Assembly: GCA_008828725.1 (NCBI GenBank)
Contig: MEHQ01002737.1
Span: forward strand, 409,651-473,650
DNA from: Saccharina japonica
Taxonomy: Eukaryota > Sar > Phaeophyceae > Laminariales > Laminariaceae
Reading direction: 5' to 3'
DNA: 64,000 nucleotides
The position numbers were made by a program, and so were the translations under genes. Below the pieces are notes generated by a model. The model was given only the letters and a program-made list of their open reading frames with translations. It was not told the DNA's origin and did not search any database. This document shows, in pieces, positions 19,350-30,759 of this stretch (its first letter is position 1; every line of letters starts with the position of its first letter).

Positions 19350-22300
19350 GTGCGTTGGATATCGTATATACGTACACCTCGTTCATGCTCGTTGCTCCCG
19401 CCTGTCAAGTTAGTTTTTGTCAAAGCCCCCTGGGTCAACTTTATTGTATGATACGAGCGCAGAAACCCATATTGGAGCCATGTATGCAAGTAGCTCCATC
19501 CAGACACGGCTGCTGAACAGCGAACTTTTCCTAAGGCGATGTGTGGAATGGCACGCATCGGAGATAGCTCCGCTGCTTTTCTAATCGCCGCCCCTCGTAG
19601 TCACCAAGCTCAATTTCCGGCACCCACTTACGTACATGTATACAGCAGTATGTGCCGATTCCGCACACAAGCTGTTCGTTGCTGTTGTGAACCGCACACA
19701 AGTAACTACTCGTACTGCTGTTGCAGGCGAAGAACATGCATCACAGCAGTCGTTCGCGACCACTCCCTTTTACTGGTGGTGTACCTTTCACATGTGTGTT
19801 CTGCTTTCTCTACAGATAAAGGAGTCTTTCAAAGAGTCGCAAGCAATGCGTGAGACATTCCAGAACGAACTTGGATCTGCGCGGAGGGATGCCGAACGAC
19901 GCCTGGCGGAACACAGTCGACACGCCAAGAAGGAAAAGGTATTATTATACACTACTCGTCTTAATAGTACCCGTATCATACAACAGTACTACTCGTACTG
20001 CTGTACTCTATACCAGGTATTGCAGGGCACTACGTAGCCTTTTTTTTTCCAATGCCGCAGCTGTGAGATCGATAGCTTGAGTGGCCGATACTCAGCTTTG
20101 AAACCTACGCGATACCACTGTACCTGGAATGTACTACTTTTGGGATCCATGTCTAGCGACCAAAAGCACAACGAATTCGATTTTATCAGGCTGTATATAT
20201 CTATATCATACCTGGTAAAATAATCTATTATAGCTAGGATGCCGACCGATTCTTTAAATGGTTTTGCCTGGAATATCACACCTCGCGCGAGAGCGAATTA
20301 ATGTGAAACACCGCAAGCAACAGGGCCTACGGCACAGGCTTGTCTGTGTGGCCGTCGACTATCGCTGTGCTTGTTAGGAAGAACGAAAGTCCGTGTCGAG
20401 GACGATAGTGCATCTACTGTGTTCTCGGGGTCTGTCTGTTGTGCGGAGAGGTGGAGATGTGTGATACTCATGTTGCCCTCCGACAATGTAGCGTACATGT
20501 TCCAGTCCGACTTGAATCGAAAATCTTAAAATACCGCAGTAGGAGTCTCTCTTCTGTCACTCTGGACCAACAAATATCCCATTTTCCCGTCTTGAAGGCT
20601 CCTAGTTACACCTTTCTCCCCTTGGCAAACTTTTGTTGAGCGTTCCATGGTTGGCATTATGTATCCATAGAAGAGGATGCATCTGGGCTTCGTAGGCGGG
20701 TGTACAGACTTTTGGTGGCAAAAACTACGATAGCATTCCGATTGTCCCCCAGAAGCACTTGTAAAGCGCTGAGCGGCGACTGGAGGAGATATCGCTCTAG
20801 AAAAACGCTACCAGGTATTAATTAAGGCAGGGAGGGAGGGAACATCACCACATCATACCTATTGATAGTGATGATGAACCCATACCGTGACCTATGTATA
20901 TGCAGAATGGACAACAACAGTAGTCAACCAGTACAGCTCTCTATAGCAACAGACCAACATTATACTGCAGCTCCTCGAACGCTACCTCCGTGGTTCGCGA
21001 GACAGCGATCTTGGTTAGTAAACGAGGATTTAGGCCTCATGCTTGTTTCATAAAGCACCATGTATCGCTTCTACGAAACCCGGTGATAGACTTGTCCTTC
21101 CTTTCATTCCATTTTTATCACCGGGGGTGGTTGCCTGCTGTGGGGCGGTATCTTAGAGAAGGGTTGTATCTTAGGCCAAAAACGGTTAGTTATATTAGAG
21201 AAGGGTCGCATTTTAGGCCAGCTACGGTAACTTATCAATATCACCATGATGATTTAGCTTGTCCACTAAATCCTTCAACAACTCAATATACCCATATACT
21301 CGTAGACCTATCGCCAACTACATAGGTACACTGCACGATGACTTCTTGATCTGTTACGTAACATTTCCAAGTTATGACCTCTCCGTCATTGGGGCGGAGG
21401 GGCCGGCCCTAGTCTGTAGTACTCAAGTGCTCGTACATACTATACTGTAGTCCCAGGTATATGATAGTAGGTATATGATAGTAGGACTCCTTCCGCTTGT
21501 TTAGGCTCGATGCGCATATCCTTTCGTCCGATGTAACGACCCTGTTTCTCACCGTCGTCGATAGCGTTGTTCAATCAAGCATCTACGCAGCTTTGACGAC
21601 ACGAAGCGATCAGCGGTTTCCTTCAGGGCACTTGGTTTTTCGGAATTTCCAAGATACGCGCCTTACTTTACATTTCCATGGAAATGCCATGACCCTTCCA
21701 TGAGCCATCATGGCACTTCTTGGCCGTGCCATGACACCGCCATGTCATTGCCATAGCACTGGCGCCTGCCATGACCCTGGTATGCCGGTGCCATAAAGGG
21801 ATATGGCAGCGCCATGGCAAGGCTATGGTAATGGCACATGGCAATGCCATGGCACACGCCATGGAAATACCATGCGATATCATGGCACGTTCCACGGCAC
21901 GCGCCATGACACGTCACCAGAGTGCCTGTTCATGGGCGCCCGTGGCTGTACTGCTGTCATTGCTTTTTCTCTTCATCAATTCGCATGTATTGGAAGGGCA
22001 TTCGCTACCGTATCAAAACTGCCATCGGGGCGCCGTGGGATACCAATGTATGACATATGTGGCAGTGGCAGGGCCATGGAACCTCCCATGGGACATGTTC
22101 ACGGTAAGCCATCCCATTTTTCACAGCATACCATGGCAGTCGGTGCCATGAAACCCCATGACAATGCCATTGCCATGAATGGCCATGGCGCCGCCATGGT
22201 ATTGCCGTGAAAGCCCATGAACGCCCATGATACCTGGTATGTCATTAACGCGCATGAAATGGCGTGCCATGGCATCGCCATGGCATCGCCATGATGTTGC

Positions 22301-25300
22301 CATGACACCGCTATGGTATTGCCATGGTATGTTCATACAACAGCACAGTGTACTGCAGCAAGGAGGGCAGTCGCCATGGCATCGCCATGACGTTGCCATG
22401 ACAGCGCTATGGTATTGCCATGGTATCCCATGGTGGTGCCATGACAATGCTACGGCCCGCCATACAGGGGCTGGCATGGCACGCTATGAGTAATATTATA
22501 CCCACCAAATCTTCTAAGTAGTATTACGAAATCAAAATAAAGCCGGGGTTTCCTACGCAGTACATATACTGTAGTTTGAAGGGTGTATGTGCAGAACTCG
22601 AGATGATATTGCCCCGTCGCATTTCTCGTACCTTTTCACCCGCAAAAGGAAAAATGGAAAGAGCACGTCTCCTGCATGGAACAGGACAGCGAAGACACAT
22701 CTCGCCACGCACAGCTGCTCGAAGAAAAGGTACGAAACGATGACGAACTGGGTTCGCCGCTCTTGCTATATTAATGTGCGAACTTGGGCTGTGGGAATGC
22801 GTTCCTTTTCAAAGTAAATCACCGGAATCGACAACACCGCTTGTTCGTGGGGTGCCGTGGCTCTATTGGCACGATACTAATCATATACGATAAGGGCTAC
22901 ATACTATCACAAGAAAAGCACCAGTGAAGGGACTGAGCAAAACCACGAAATGAAATGCTTCCAAAGGGTTAACAAGCTGGTTCTAACCCACTAAAATCAC
23001 CGCGGTGCGCCGCATAAAGAACAGCAGGCTACGAGTATAGAGAGGACCAGCACAGCAATGTTGTCCACAGCCTGGTCGGTTCTTAACGATGTGTCACCAG
23101 CACTTGTCAGCCTTAACATAACCCTCCATTGTCTCGCCCATCCCACTTTACCTGTCCCAGCTTATCGTTTCTACGCGCAAGTTGCGCCTCGCGATGGACA
23201 AAATCTTTGATCTCGAGTCGGAAGCTCAAACCATGCGCACGAGGCCACCGCAAGTGGTGGAGAGAGCCGACCCAGGAACAGTCGCTGAGGCAGTACGTTT
23301 ACGCGATCGAGCAACCGGCATGGTAGAGGAAGCCCGACGGGCGCAAAGAGCTGCGGCCGAAAGCCGCGAGACTGTTGGCAGGGAATTGGCTATCAACCAG
23401 GTGGAATTCAAGTTGGAGTACAAAGACGCCCAACAGTCATCTGGCGCACGCGATGAACCTCTCCACACGTGATATTCCAATGGGTTAGCGATGAGCTCGA
23501 CAGAGGACGAACCCGACAAAACTTTTGATCTCCGTTCCTCCCCTCGTCGACTGTAATTCACGCCGATGAGGGAGCTTGCAGGCATCTTGCTCCGTTCTTG
23601 ACGCCAGCAAGCTCGCTCCACAATATGAATGTGCTGCCTTTTACTTGTTGTCAGTCGCAGTCGAGCGTGTACTCAACGCCCCCCCCCCCCCAATTCCGAC
23701 CTCGTTTCAGGGTTTGCAGCGAGACACGGACAATGCTCGGCATCGTCTAATGACCGTTCAGGGCTCTTTCGCGGAGTCAGTAGAAGAAAACGCGGGACTG
23801 AAGCGAGAGCTAGAGGCTGAGAGGATCAAAACGGCTGCCGGGTCTCGTCGTCTGGCGGATGCTGTCGAACGCCAGGATGCTGCCCTGGCCGAAATTCGCC
23901 GTGATTCGGGACGCCTACGGGATCAGCGCGACAGGTAAAGCTTGAGCAACGCTTGCGCACGCTATTGAGTTAATATCGCCACTTTGTTGCCTGGCCACCT
24001 GTCACTTAGTATTTCGGTGTGCCCTGCTGTTCGTGATGTAGCACATGAGGTGCACTTCCCGCACGGTGAACAGTCGAAAGCAGGAGCAGCGCTCAGGTAC
24101 ATCTTGCTCGCCTTCGCCGTGATGCTACCGTTGCACAGTCTTGCTCAAGATTGCGCCGTTATGAGCATCAAACTCCACCAACTGAGGAGGAAGGAGGCAG
24201 CGGGTCGCATCCTTCATGTGCTGGGTCGAGCCCAGCACGCGTCGCTGGCAAGATCTTTACGGGCCTGGGTGGTTGGGACCACGAACGACATCCACTCCAA
24301 AAAGGTACGCTGCACTCTCGCCTAGCAAAGAGTTGGCCGTGTTTGCTCGTAGCCACTTCAGTCGGCAATCTAGTCCCAGACGCGTGTGAACCGCTAAACA
24401 TATGTTGCACAGTCCATCACAGTTACATGGTGGACGTCGTCGGCAGTCACATTTAGTCCCCCGCCGATTCGCCCACCCTCCCCTCGCTTCCCTGTCTCCC
24501 TTTACGACAGCGAGCACGCCGGCAGGAGGAGCATTCCTCCGAAATAAAGTCCTTAGAGGCAGACTTACTTGGCGCCGAAATTCGCTGCAGGAACGAACGG
24601 AGACGAAACGAAGCTCTCCGAGACTCCCGCGAGCGGGTGGCTGAGTCTGCTGTCATGGCCACAAGGCGTCGAGGGGGGGTTGCTAGGGCAGCACAGGATC
24701 GAGGCTCGCCCGCCTTACAGTGGTGTTTCTGGGGATGGGCGAGGGTGGCACGAGGGGGGAACGTAGCGAGGGCGTCGAAGGACAGGAGGGTAGAGCTTGA
24801 GAAAGAGCTGGCGTGTGCCAAAGAAAGGGCCGAAGCTGCCGAGACCGAGCTCGTCCACCACAGGTAAGGGTTTGACTGCAACAGTCCAGTTCACTGCACT
24901 GCTGTCTTGCCGCGCACGCAGGTATGCAGAACGCCTTTACAGCAACGCTGTTAGGCGGCGAGGTTTTGCACCGATACAAGAGATTGCCGGCACACGCCAT
25001 TTCTAGACCCTGGTTGCGTATAAAACCCCCCTGGGGAGACCTGGCGTAATTTCGCGACGGCGTTGATCTTATTACGCACTGGAGGCTACCACATGTTTTG
25101 TAGCACGTATAGCATCCTTTATGTCAATGCGTGCTTTGGGGTAGCTGGGTGTGGTAGGATGCATGCTCTGTTTCAACGTTTACGGTGAACATCACTAGGG
25201 GTTCCTTTATGTTCCTCTTACAGAGCAGCGGCAGAGAACCTGAACGCCAAGATTGACGAAGGAAAACAAGAGCTGGAAGCCACGCGCGCAGCTCTCGACG

Positions 25301-28300
25301 CCGCCCAAAGCTTGGCATCGGCCGCAAAGGACCGTACCATCTGCCTAGGCCTTGGGCGTGTCGATGCTATTCTGGAACAAGACCGGCGGAATAAAATCGC
25401 GCTCGCCTTCGTCCGATGGGCCGACACAACACGAACCTTCGCCCGATCACCGGAAAACCTCGCTTCCCCTGAACAACTTTCAGCAAGGCGTGTATCGTCA
25501 ACCAGGATAATGAAGCCTAAGGCAGAGACCGGAGAGGCAATATGTAGCCCCATCGTTCCGCCGCGGTGGAATTGGTCAGAAGTCCCAGCCAGCAGCAACG
25601 ACGATATTTCTGCTCTGCTAGCTGTCGCGCGGATGCGGGGAATAGTCCCAGCTATTAATAGCAGCAACGACGGTTACTCTGCTCCTCCCGCTGTCTCGGA
25701 GATGCAGGGAGTGAATTCACCCGATGTCGATAAGGCGCGCTCGGTCGAAACCTCGAACGCACGCCAGTGCGATATAAAGGTGCCGCCGGCACCCTCCATT
25801 CAAGAAGTCGGCGTGGTTGTCGAGCAAGAGACACGCATCCACGTCGGCACTCAGACTCAGGCCTCGTCGAGGCGTTCCTCGAGTCGTTCAGGTCTATGCG
25901 CTGCTCCGTCTTCGGGTGACATCGTTGCCGAGTGGACCAGGGAGGAAACAGCGAAAATTGAAAATAACGCCAGCGAAACACCCAATCGCGGTATCTCCGT
26001 CGGCACACGGTCTCGTGAATACACCCCCCTGCCCACAAAGGTATCCGGAGACAGAGACCCCGCGGGTAACGGTGTCTTCTGCAGCATCAGCAGTAGTGCT
26101 TCCGTTTGCGCCAGCGACGTGCCAGATCTGCCCCGGCTCATGCTACATCTGCGGGCAGCGGTGGGCGAAGAGCTCTACGCCGTCGGAGAACGGCTTCTTC
26201 GCTGTGTCGAAGCGGACCATCGCGAGATTCACGGAAGACCGTATTGCCCCGTGTCGCTTACGGGCGCCGAGCGGGATCAGTTTCGTGCTTGCTTCGAGGA
26301 CTCCGTTCAGGGACCCTTGAGGCATGCAGTGGTGGCGTTCCTACACGCGCAGGAGTCGTACCGTGCCATGGCCGTTGAGCGTGGTCGGGAGAAAGAACAA
26401 GCGGAGCGGATCAGAAACGAAGGCGGGGCGGGGGGGGGCAGATTGAAAAGGAGCAGCGGGGACAGCGGGCCCGGGTCCATGAAAGGGAGCGCGGTTAGCG
26501 GCGGAACGAAGAATGCTCGATTAGTCGCTGGAAAAAATAGTCGTGAGCGAAACTGTGACTTATCTTCGCTCGTCACCGGTCCTTTATCGACTCCAGCGGA
26601 AAAGGCGTGGGCTGCCAGGTAATTGATGCCACGTACCAATAGTGGCCCAGTGCATTCTAAGTAGCTCGCAGTGGCGAATTCATAGTAGTGATGCCTAGTG
26701 TTGGAATACTCGTGCCACGGTTTAACAAATACTTATTTTGTCATCGGAAGTATTTTCTGAGCCGAACGGCCTGCTTCCATCACGTCCCATGCCTCCATAC
26801 TATCTTTGGATTAAGTTTATTGTGCTCGTGCTGTCGTTGTTTAATTCCTGGTATGACACGTCATTGAACTAGCTTCGGGAGCGCCCCCTGACCACTTACT
26901 GAGACCGAACAGAACCAGAGCGAGCTCGCGCTTCGGCACGCTTGAGCCGGGTGGTCCACGATGTCACACTATCACTGAGACACCAATGGCTGAAGTGTCA
27001 CGTACGGACATCAAACAAGCGTATGAGCTCTGCCCAAAACACCCCCGTATTTTGAATTTCCAGAGTGCTGCGCGACCGCCTCGTGGGCCTCCTGGAGGAT
27101 GCCGACGAAGTGTGGAGGACCCGCCGCCAACCGTGGCGAACACATCGCTCTGGGATAGCAGCAAAAAGGCCACGCAATAGAACGGCCGCAGCGCCAAAGA
27201 GGGGCAGCGCCAATCCCATGGGGAACGCAACAGACCAATCATCATCGTCGTGGAGGATGTGTTCCTTAGACTCCGGAGCGGGCCCGCGGAAGTTGTGGGA
27301 GGCAGTGGTGGGGCCTAGGTTCATCGAGGCCGGTTGGAAAATTGACGCCAAGGTGCGCCGGCCTGGCATTATGTTACACGATGTGTATGCGGTGGCGAAT
27401 GTAAACCTCTGCGCTGAAACATAAGTGTCTGCTCTTGTAGTTAAATGCATGCTGTGCTACTGTAGGTTGTAGGGTGGTGTTGCGCTCGTTTCGTGGGGAA
27501 CAGTACCAACATTCGCCAGAGGTAGTAACGCTATGTTGGTCGCTCTATGCAGTGTGGAGATGGCGATAGGACCACAATAAGCGCCACCGGCACCCGTTAT
27601 TGTTTCCGGCGTTGAATTCGAACCCTAATTGTGAACAAGGAGAATGCCCCTCCACTGTAGTAACCCACTTATCGGATTTCGGAGGTCGTATGTGGAGCAC
27701 GCCTGTTGCTCCTGCCCCCAACCTGTATCTTGAGGGGTTGTCATGTGAAGTTTTAGACGTCAAAGCAACTCGCTCAACATCTTCAACTCATAGCGCAAAA
27801 CATGGGGGGGGGGGGGTGTACTTCATTATCATGCATGGCCGTAGTCGTATGACCATAGACCCTCGCATCCCTACAATGCCGGGACGGAGCATGTCGGGTT
27901 TTCACCGACCAGGCAGACATTGCTAGCACCAAGCGCGAAGCGCCGTGAGGTGTTGGGCGAGTCGCATGAAGGGTGAGCTGCATCCTACTAAGAACCGCTT
28001 ATCAGGCGGACTTGCATATGGATGACAGCTTCAATGAGTTAATTTAATATCTGGTGTGGCTACTTCATGAGACAGCAATCTGGTGTGGCAAAACATGGGG
28101 GGGGGGTTGTTTTTGCCAACGCGTCACCGATCGTCGCCCACTCTCCTCGGACCCGAGTAATCTACTTTGTATATCTTACAGCAGCCCCGACCCCCGCCTT
28201 CTTCACCGTTTACACTACAGGTGCTTGAGCAGAGCCTCTGGGACCTTGCAATTCTAGTTCGGAACCAAGACCGCGGGAAGAAAGTGGCCCTGCGCCGATG

Positions 28301-28460
28301 CGAGCGTCTTCGACGAGTCCTTGATTTACGTATTTACGAAGTATTGTTGTTGCACGTGCGGACGCGACTGGTGTGGGACGGCATCAAAGACGATTGGGGA
28401 ACGGTTGTGGGGGTTGATAATGACACTGACGCTGAGCTGGAAAGCCGCACCTCGAAGTAA
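19263..28460 (+). CDS. Coiled-coil protein with SFI1-like W motifs (11 exons, complete)
   Basis: This is a complete spliced gene. Its exons total 3,153 bp, about 1,050 residues, and every junction closes in phase. I do not recognise an ortholog. Residues 30-330 are dense in E, R, A, K and Q with heptad-like spacing, typical of a long coiled coil. Three segments have an aliphatic/aromatic core around tryptophan: ASLARSLRAWVV, ALQWCFWGWARVA and IALAFVRWADTTR. They resemble SFI1/centrin-binding repeats. A long Ser/Thr/Pro-rich, probably disordered stretch follows, and the last exons return to helical sequence. It is divergently paired with CFAP47, which suggests an axonemal, basal-body or ciliary-root role; that is inference. 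The 2.7-kb second intron holds a CCATGG repeat field. Confidence 0.75.
19816..19938 (+). CDS. Coiled-coil gene exon 2
   Basis: The exon has 41 codons in phase 0/0: IKESFKESQAMRETFQNELG then SARRDAERRLAEHSRHAKKE and K. The acceptor is CTCTACAG and the donor GTATTA. It is strongly charged and helical. Confidence 0.75.
20488..20850 (+). repeat. Dispersed repeat of about 360 bp, copy 1
   Basis: The whole stretch aligns block by block with 34648-35035. Shared blocks are GTACATGTTCCAGTCC, CTTGAAGGCTCCT, GCATCTGGG, TTTTGGTGGCAAA, TAAAGCGCTGAG and a terminal GAGGGAGG run. It is noncoding and intronic. Confidence 0.65.
21675..22480. repeat. CCATGG palindrome field
   Basis: About 0.8 kb contains dozens of CCATGG, GCCATGAC and ATGGCA words spaced roughly every 8-20 bp, read equally on both strands (for example GCCATGGCATCGCCATGGCA near 22265). 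Two blocks, about 22255-22335 and 22372-22430, are near-duplicates. Open frames on both strands (His/Met/Ala-rich) are by-products of the word. Confidence 0.7.
22685..22729 (+). CDS. Coiled-coil gene exon 3 (45 bp)
   Basis: The exon has 15 codons, DSEDTSRHAQLLEEK, in phase 0/0, from a GGAACAG acceptor to a GTACGA donor. It is small but keeps frame and coiled-coil character. The 5' edge could be slightly further upstream. Confidence 0.6.
23182..23400 (+). CDS. Coiled-coil gene exon 4
   Basis: The exon has 73 codons in phase 0/0. LRLAMDKIFDLESEAQTMRT leads to VRLRDRATGMVEEARRAQRA and ends GRELAINQ. The acceptor is GCGCAAG and the donor CAG|GTGGAA. Confidence 0.78.
23711..23934 (+). CDS. Coiled-coil gene exon 5
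   Basis: The exon has 74 codons plus two bases. GLQRDTDNARHRLMTVQGSF is followed by LKRELEAERIKTAAGSRRLA and RDSGRLRDQRD. The acceptor is CGTTTCAG and the donor a consensus GTAAAG. Confidence 0.82.
24074..24096 (+). CDS. Coiled-coil gene exon 6, a 23-bp microexon
   Basis: The microexon encodes the end of a serine codon, RKQEQRS and the first base of the next codon. It is inferred because exon 5 ends in phase 2 and exon 7 begins needing one base. This 23-bp segment, bounded by GAACAG and GTACAT, is the one that repairs the frame and reads as coiled coil. Confidence 0.5.
24150..24304 (+). CDS. Coiled-coil gene exon 7 (first W motif)
   Basis: The exon has two bases and 51 codons, CAVMSIKLHQLRRKEAAGRI then LHVLGRAQHASLARSLRAWV and ending HSKK. 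The acceptor is CTCAAG and the donor GTACGC. It carries the first tryptophan motif of the SFI1-like type. Confidence 0.78.
24511..24863 (+). CDS. Coiled-coil gene exon 8 (second W motif)
   Basis: The exon has 117 codons plus two bases. RARRQEEHSSEIKSLEADLL leads to SPALQWCFWGWARVARG and VELEKELACAKERAEAAETE. The acceptor is ACGACAG and the donor a consensus GTAAGG. Helical segments flank the WCFWGW motif. Confidence 0.82.
25224..26618 (+). CDS. Coiled-coil gene exon 9 (large; third W motif and disordered region)
   Basis: The exon is 1,395 bp. AAAENLNAKIDEGKQELEAT and the W motif DRRNKIALAFVRWADTTRTF are followed by about 300 Ser/Thr/Pro/Arg-rich residues. A helical block follows (LPRLMLHLRAAVGEELYAVG, HAVVAFLHAQESYRAMAVER). 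The acceptor is CTTACAG and the donor GTAATT. It is the longest uninterrupted coding block in the window and has strong codon bias in one frame. Confidence 0.85.
27064..27352 (+). CDS. Coiled-coil gene exon 10
   Basis: The exon has one base and 96 codons. VLRDRLVGLLEDADEVWRTR leads to LWEAVVGPRFIEAGWKIDAK. The acceptor is TTTCCAG and the donor GTGCGC. Phase agrees with exons 9 and 11. Confidence 0.75.
27805..27890 (+). repeat. Poly-G-flanked short element, plus copy
   Basis: A G run, then CATGCATGGCCGTAGTCGTA, GACCATAGACCCTCGCATCC and CCGGGACGG. It is the inverted counterpart of 8340-8455 and lies in the last intron of the coiled-coil gene. A partial copy is at 32833-32880. Confidence 0.55.
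28221..28460 (+). CDS. Coiled-coil gene exon 11 (terminal)
   Basis: The exon has 79 codons and TAA. VLEQSLWDLAILVRNQDRGK is followed by LRRCERLRRVLDLRIYEVLL and ends ELESRTSK. The acceptor is ACACTACAG. The end is acidic. Confidence 0.78.
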   Translation: MLEQSLWDLAILVRNQDRGKKVALRRCERLRRVLDLRIYEVLLLHVRTRLVWDGIKDDWGTVVGVDNDTDAELESRTSK

Positions 28461-29480
28461 ACGCTTGATTTGCAACTCGGGGGTTAGAGTACAATTACAG
28501 TGGACAATGTTAAGGTGGGCAGGCACAAGTATCTTAGAAGTCTGCAGCCTGTTTCAGCCTAGAGCTTTAGGAAAGGCAGGCACATATGTTTTAGAATTCC
28601 ACATCCTAGGGCTTTAGGATACCGCTGCACTAGTGACGGCTTATCCCGGTCCAATTATTATTTCGGAGTGTTTTTGAGCGCATGCTGGTCCTCGTCACTT
28701 AGTTTGCGCGTTGGTAGTGATGGTGGTGAATACGATCAACATTTTGCCACACGTTTTGTCATGCCGTATATAGGAGGCTCTTGATGCAAGTCGCTGGCAG
28801 GCACGGGGGGGGGGGTAGATAAGGTTATGAAGACCGAGGAGTTGAAGACGGAGAAAGTAGCGAAGTACTACATTGGGTCGACCACGAGCACCTGGATCGG
28901 GACTGCCAAGAGACAAAACGCCAACGACTAGCCGACCGCGATCGAGACGCCACTTTTGCCGGTCTTTGGTTCAGATCTCTCTGGTTGTGCGCCGTACGGC
29001 TTATCTATACCAGTAGTTAGTCTGGGTGAGACGCTGCGAGCCAGGCTTGGATTATGATAATTTGATAATGCGACGAAGTGAGGGCGAGACCAACGACCGG
29101 GGCAGGAGGCCTCATTCAATCCAATACCTCGTACATACGTTGAATGACCCGTGGCGACAGCAAACCGAATTACGCATTAAAATCGTGATCCTATCTCATG
29201 GACCGAGGATTGGAACGAAGCTGGTTTCAGCATTTTTGAACCCGTCATTGTGGAAAATATTTCGAAGGCGCCACTACTACCCTCAAGCCTAGGCAAACTC
29301 ACGCCAACACGGTAGATGAAGGGAAAATTCAGATATTCCCACCCATCGCACAGGCTCAAGTAGCTTCTCTGCACGGTCATTTTATTCGCAGAGATGGCCG
29401 CCGCGTTAGTGCGCACTCAGCACGGACAGTTATCCCGGGCGAGCGCCCCCTGTTTTTTTGGGGCAGGGGGTCTTATCGAA
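28461..29480. other. Intergenic; possible degenerate coding piece near 28840-28985
   Basis: I see no gene with confidence. One frame from about 28840 reads VDHEHLDRDCQETKRQRLAD and stays open about 150 bp without splice support, so it may be a relic exon. A poly-G run lies at 28805. Confidence 0.25.
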
Positions 29481-29489
29481 TGCAGTTTA

Positions 29490-30105
29490 CGCTTAATGTT
29501 CGACGGCAGTGCACAACAATACAACAAGGAGGATGGGCGTATGATAGGATTGCATCGCAAACCACGTATTGTCCTTAAGCGAGACCTGGTCCATCCTAAC
29601 ATTGTCGCCTTCTTGGGCCCCCCGAGACTGTCTACCTGCCACGGCTGACACCCAGCCTGGCCGACCCAGCCGTTGAAAGCAAGGCTCCCCCTTCCAACCA
29701 CCCCTTCGAACACTGTTGACCCCATCAACATGCTTTGAAGCTGAGTCCTGAGTTGCTGGCCGTAGCAATGCTACAATTCCTGGGCGCACAATCGAGGGCA
29801 TGTGTCCAAGCCACTACTACTTGCCCGTGCGCGTGTACGCAAGATTCTCCGCGAACGCATGGTAGTTTATGTGCAAATCTGCCCTCCCGCTCTTATGTGA
29901 GACGACTCCCTCGCAGGGAGTGTGGAGATCGCCGCTCCGTAGTCAACAGACCGGTCCTGAGTGACCACCGACACACCGCGCCGACCTCGGGATGGTTGTT
30001 CCCGTCCTTCGTTGCTGCCGATCCGCGACGGCAAGGTAGGGCCACCGGCCAGGACCTGCAACCAGGAGTACGGTTAAAACCCAGAACACTTCTCAACAGT
30101 TGAAC
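29490..30105 (+). pseudogene. Decayed protein-kinase-like fragment
   Basis: The frame at about 29535-29620 reads KEDGRMIGLHRKP.. and RDLVHPNIVAFLG. HPNIVAFLG is the alphaC-beta4 motif of eukaryotic protein kinases. A one-base frame shift continues PPETVYLPRLTPSLADPAVE to a TGA near 29720. Further downstream, broken pieces such as SLAGSVEIAAP fit where the activation segment would be. There is no intact catalytic loop, so this is taken as a dead copy. Identification rests mainly on one motif. Confidence 0.35.
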
Positions 30106-30167
30106 GGCATACTGTATAGTTGATACTCGCGAGTTTCTGTTTTATCTCGGATGCCTCCGTTGGTGTC

Positions 30168-30452
30168 TTAATACCTGGAGAAGATAAAACGCGAGTTCGT
30201 GCAATGGGGTGTGTATGGTGACTCATCGGGTATTCCGTCAGCCACCCCACGGTATTTCGCCACGGACCGCGCCCATAACCCCCTAGGGTATCCAGGGTTA
30301 ATGCCCTCGTTAGGCGCCAGAATCTTCGCCGTTACCGAGTGTGCGCCCATCCCCTCGAAAACCTTATTGGCCGCTTCCTTCACGTGAACGTCCATAACGA
30401 CGACGTAGAGGTGTTGCATTACAGCATACCATGTTAAGGGCGGGAGTCTCAA
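30168..30452 (-). other. Unidentified open segment
   Basis: The segment is open for 94 codons on the minus strand, including MQHLYVVVMDVHVKEAANKV and KILAPNEGINPGYPRGLWAR. The composition looks protein-like, but I recognise no family, splice context or homologous neighbour. It could be a transposon relic. Confidence 0.2.
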
Positions 30453-30759
30453 GTCTCAGTACACGAGATGGGCAAACAGTAACGACATCGCAGGTTGTTG
30501 GATATTTTGGGCCAGTCCCGAAATCAGTGCCACGACATAAGCGGCCAGCACATATTGCTTCAACTTGTCTTCGAGACCTGGGTCGGACGGATATAATCAG
30601 ACAAAGCGTGGGTCGGTTCGACAAAAGGCAGGACGCTCCGTCGTGGTTAGCATGTGTGGTTACAGGCAAACGACTCGACGTAGCTGAAGTATGCCATGTG
30701 TACCGATTGTATTATAGGCATATCGCCAGATTCGCATGGAAACAATACCATGATTAGAA

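Larger units (their letters stand above)
19939..22684. other. Coiled-coil gene intron 2 (repeat-filled, 2.7 kb)
   Basis: The intron contains a dispersed repeat (20488-20850), the CCATGG field (21675-22480) and several TACCAGGTA-type motifs (20011, 20208, 20809, 22231). I find no additional exon. Confidence 0.5.

Noticed and set aside
21668-22493. His/Met/Ala/Trp-rich frames on both strands in the CCATGG field
   Set aside because: They mirror each other on opposite strands and follow the repeated word, so they reflect base composition and not selection on protein.
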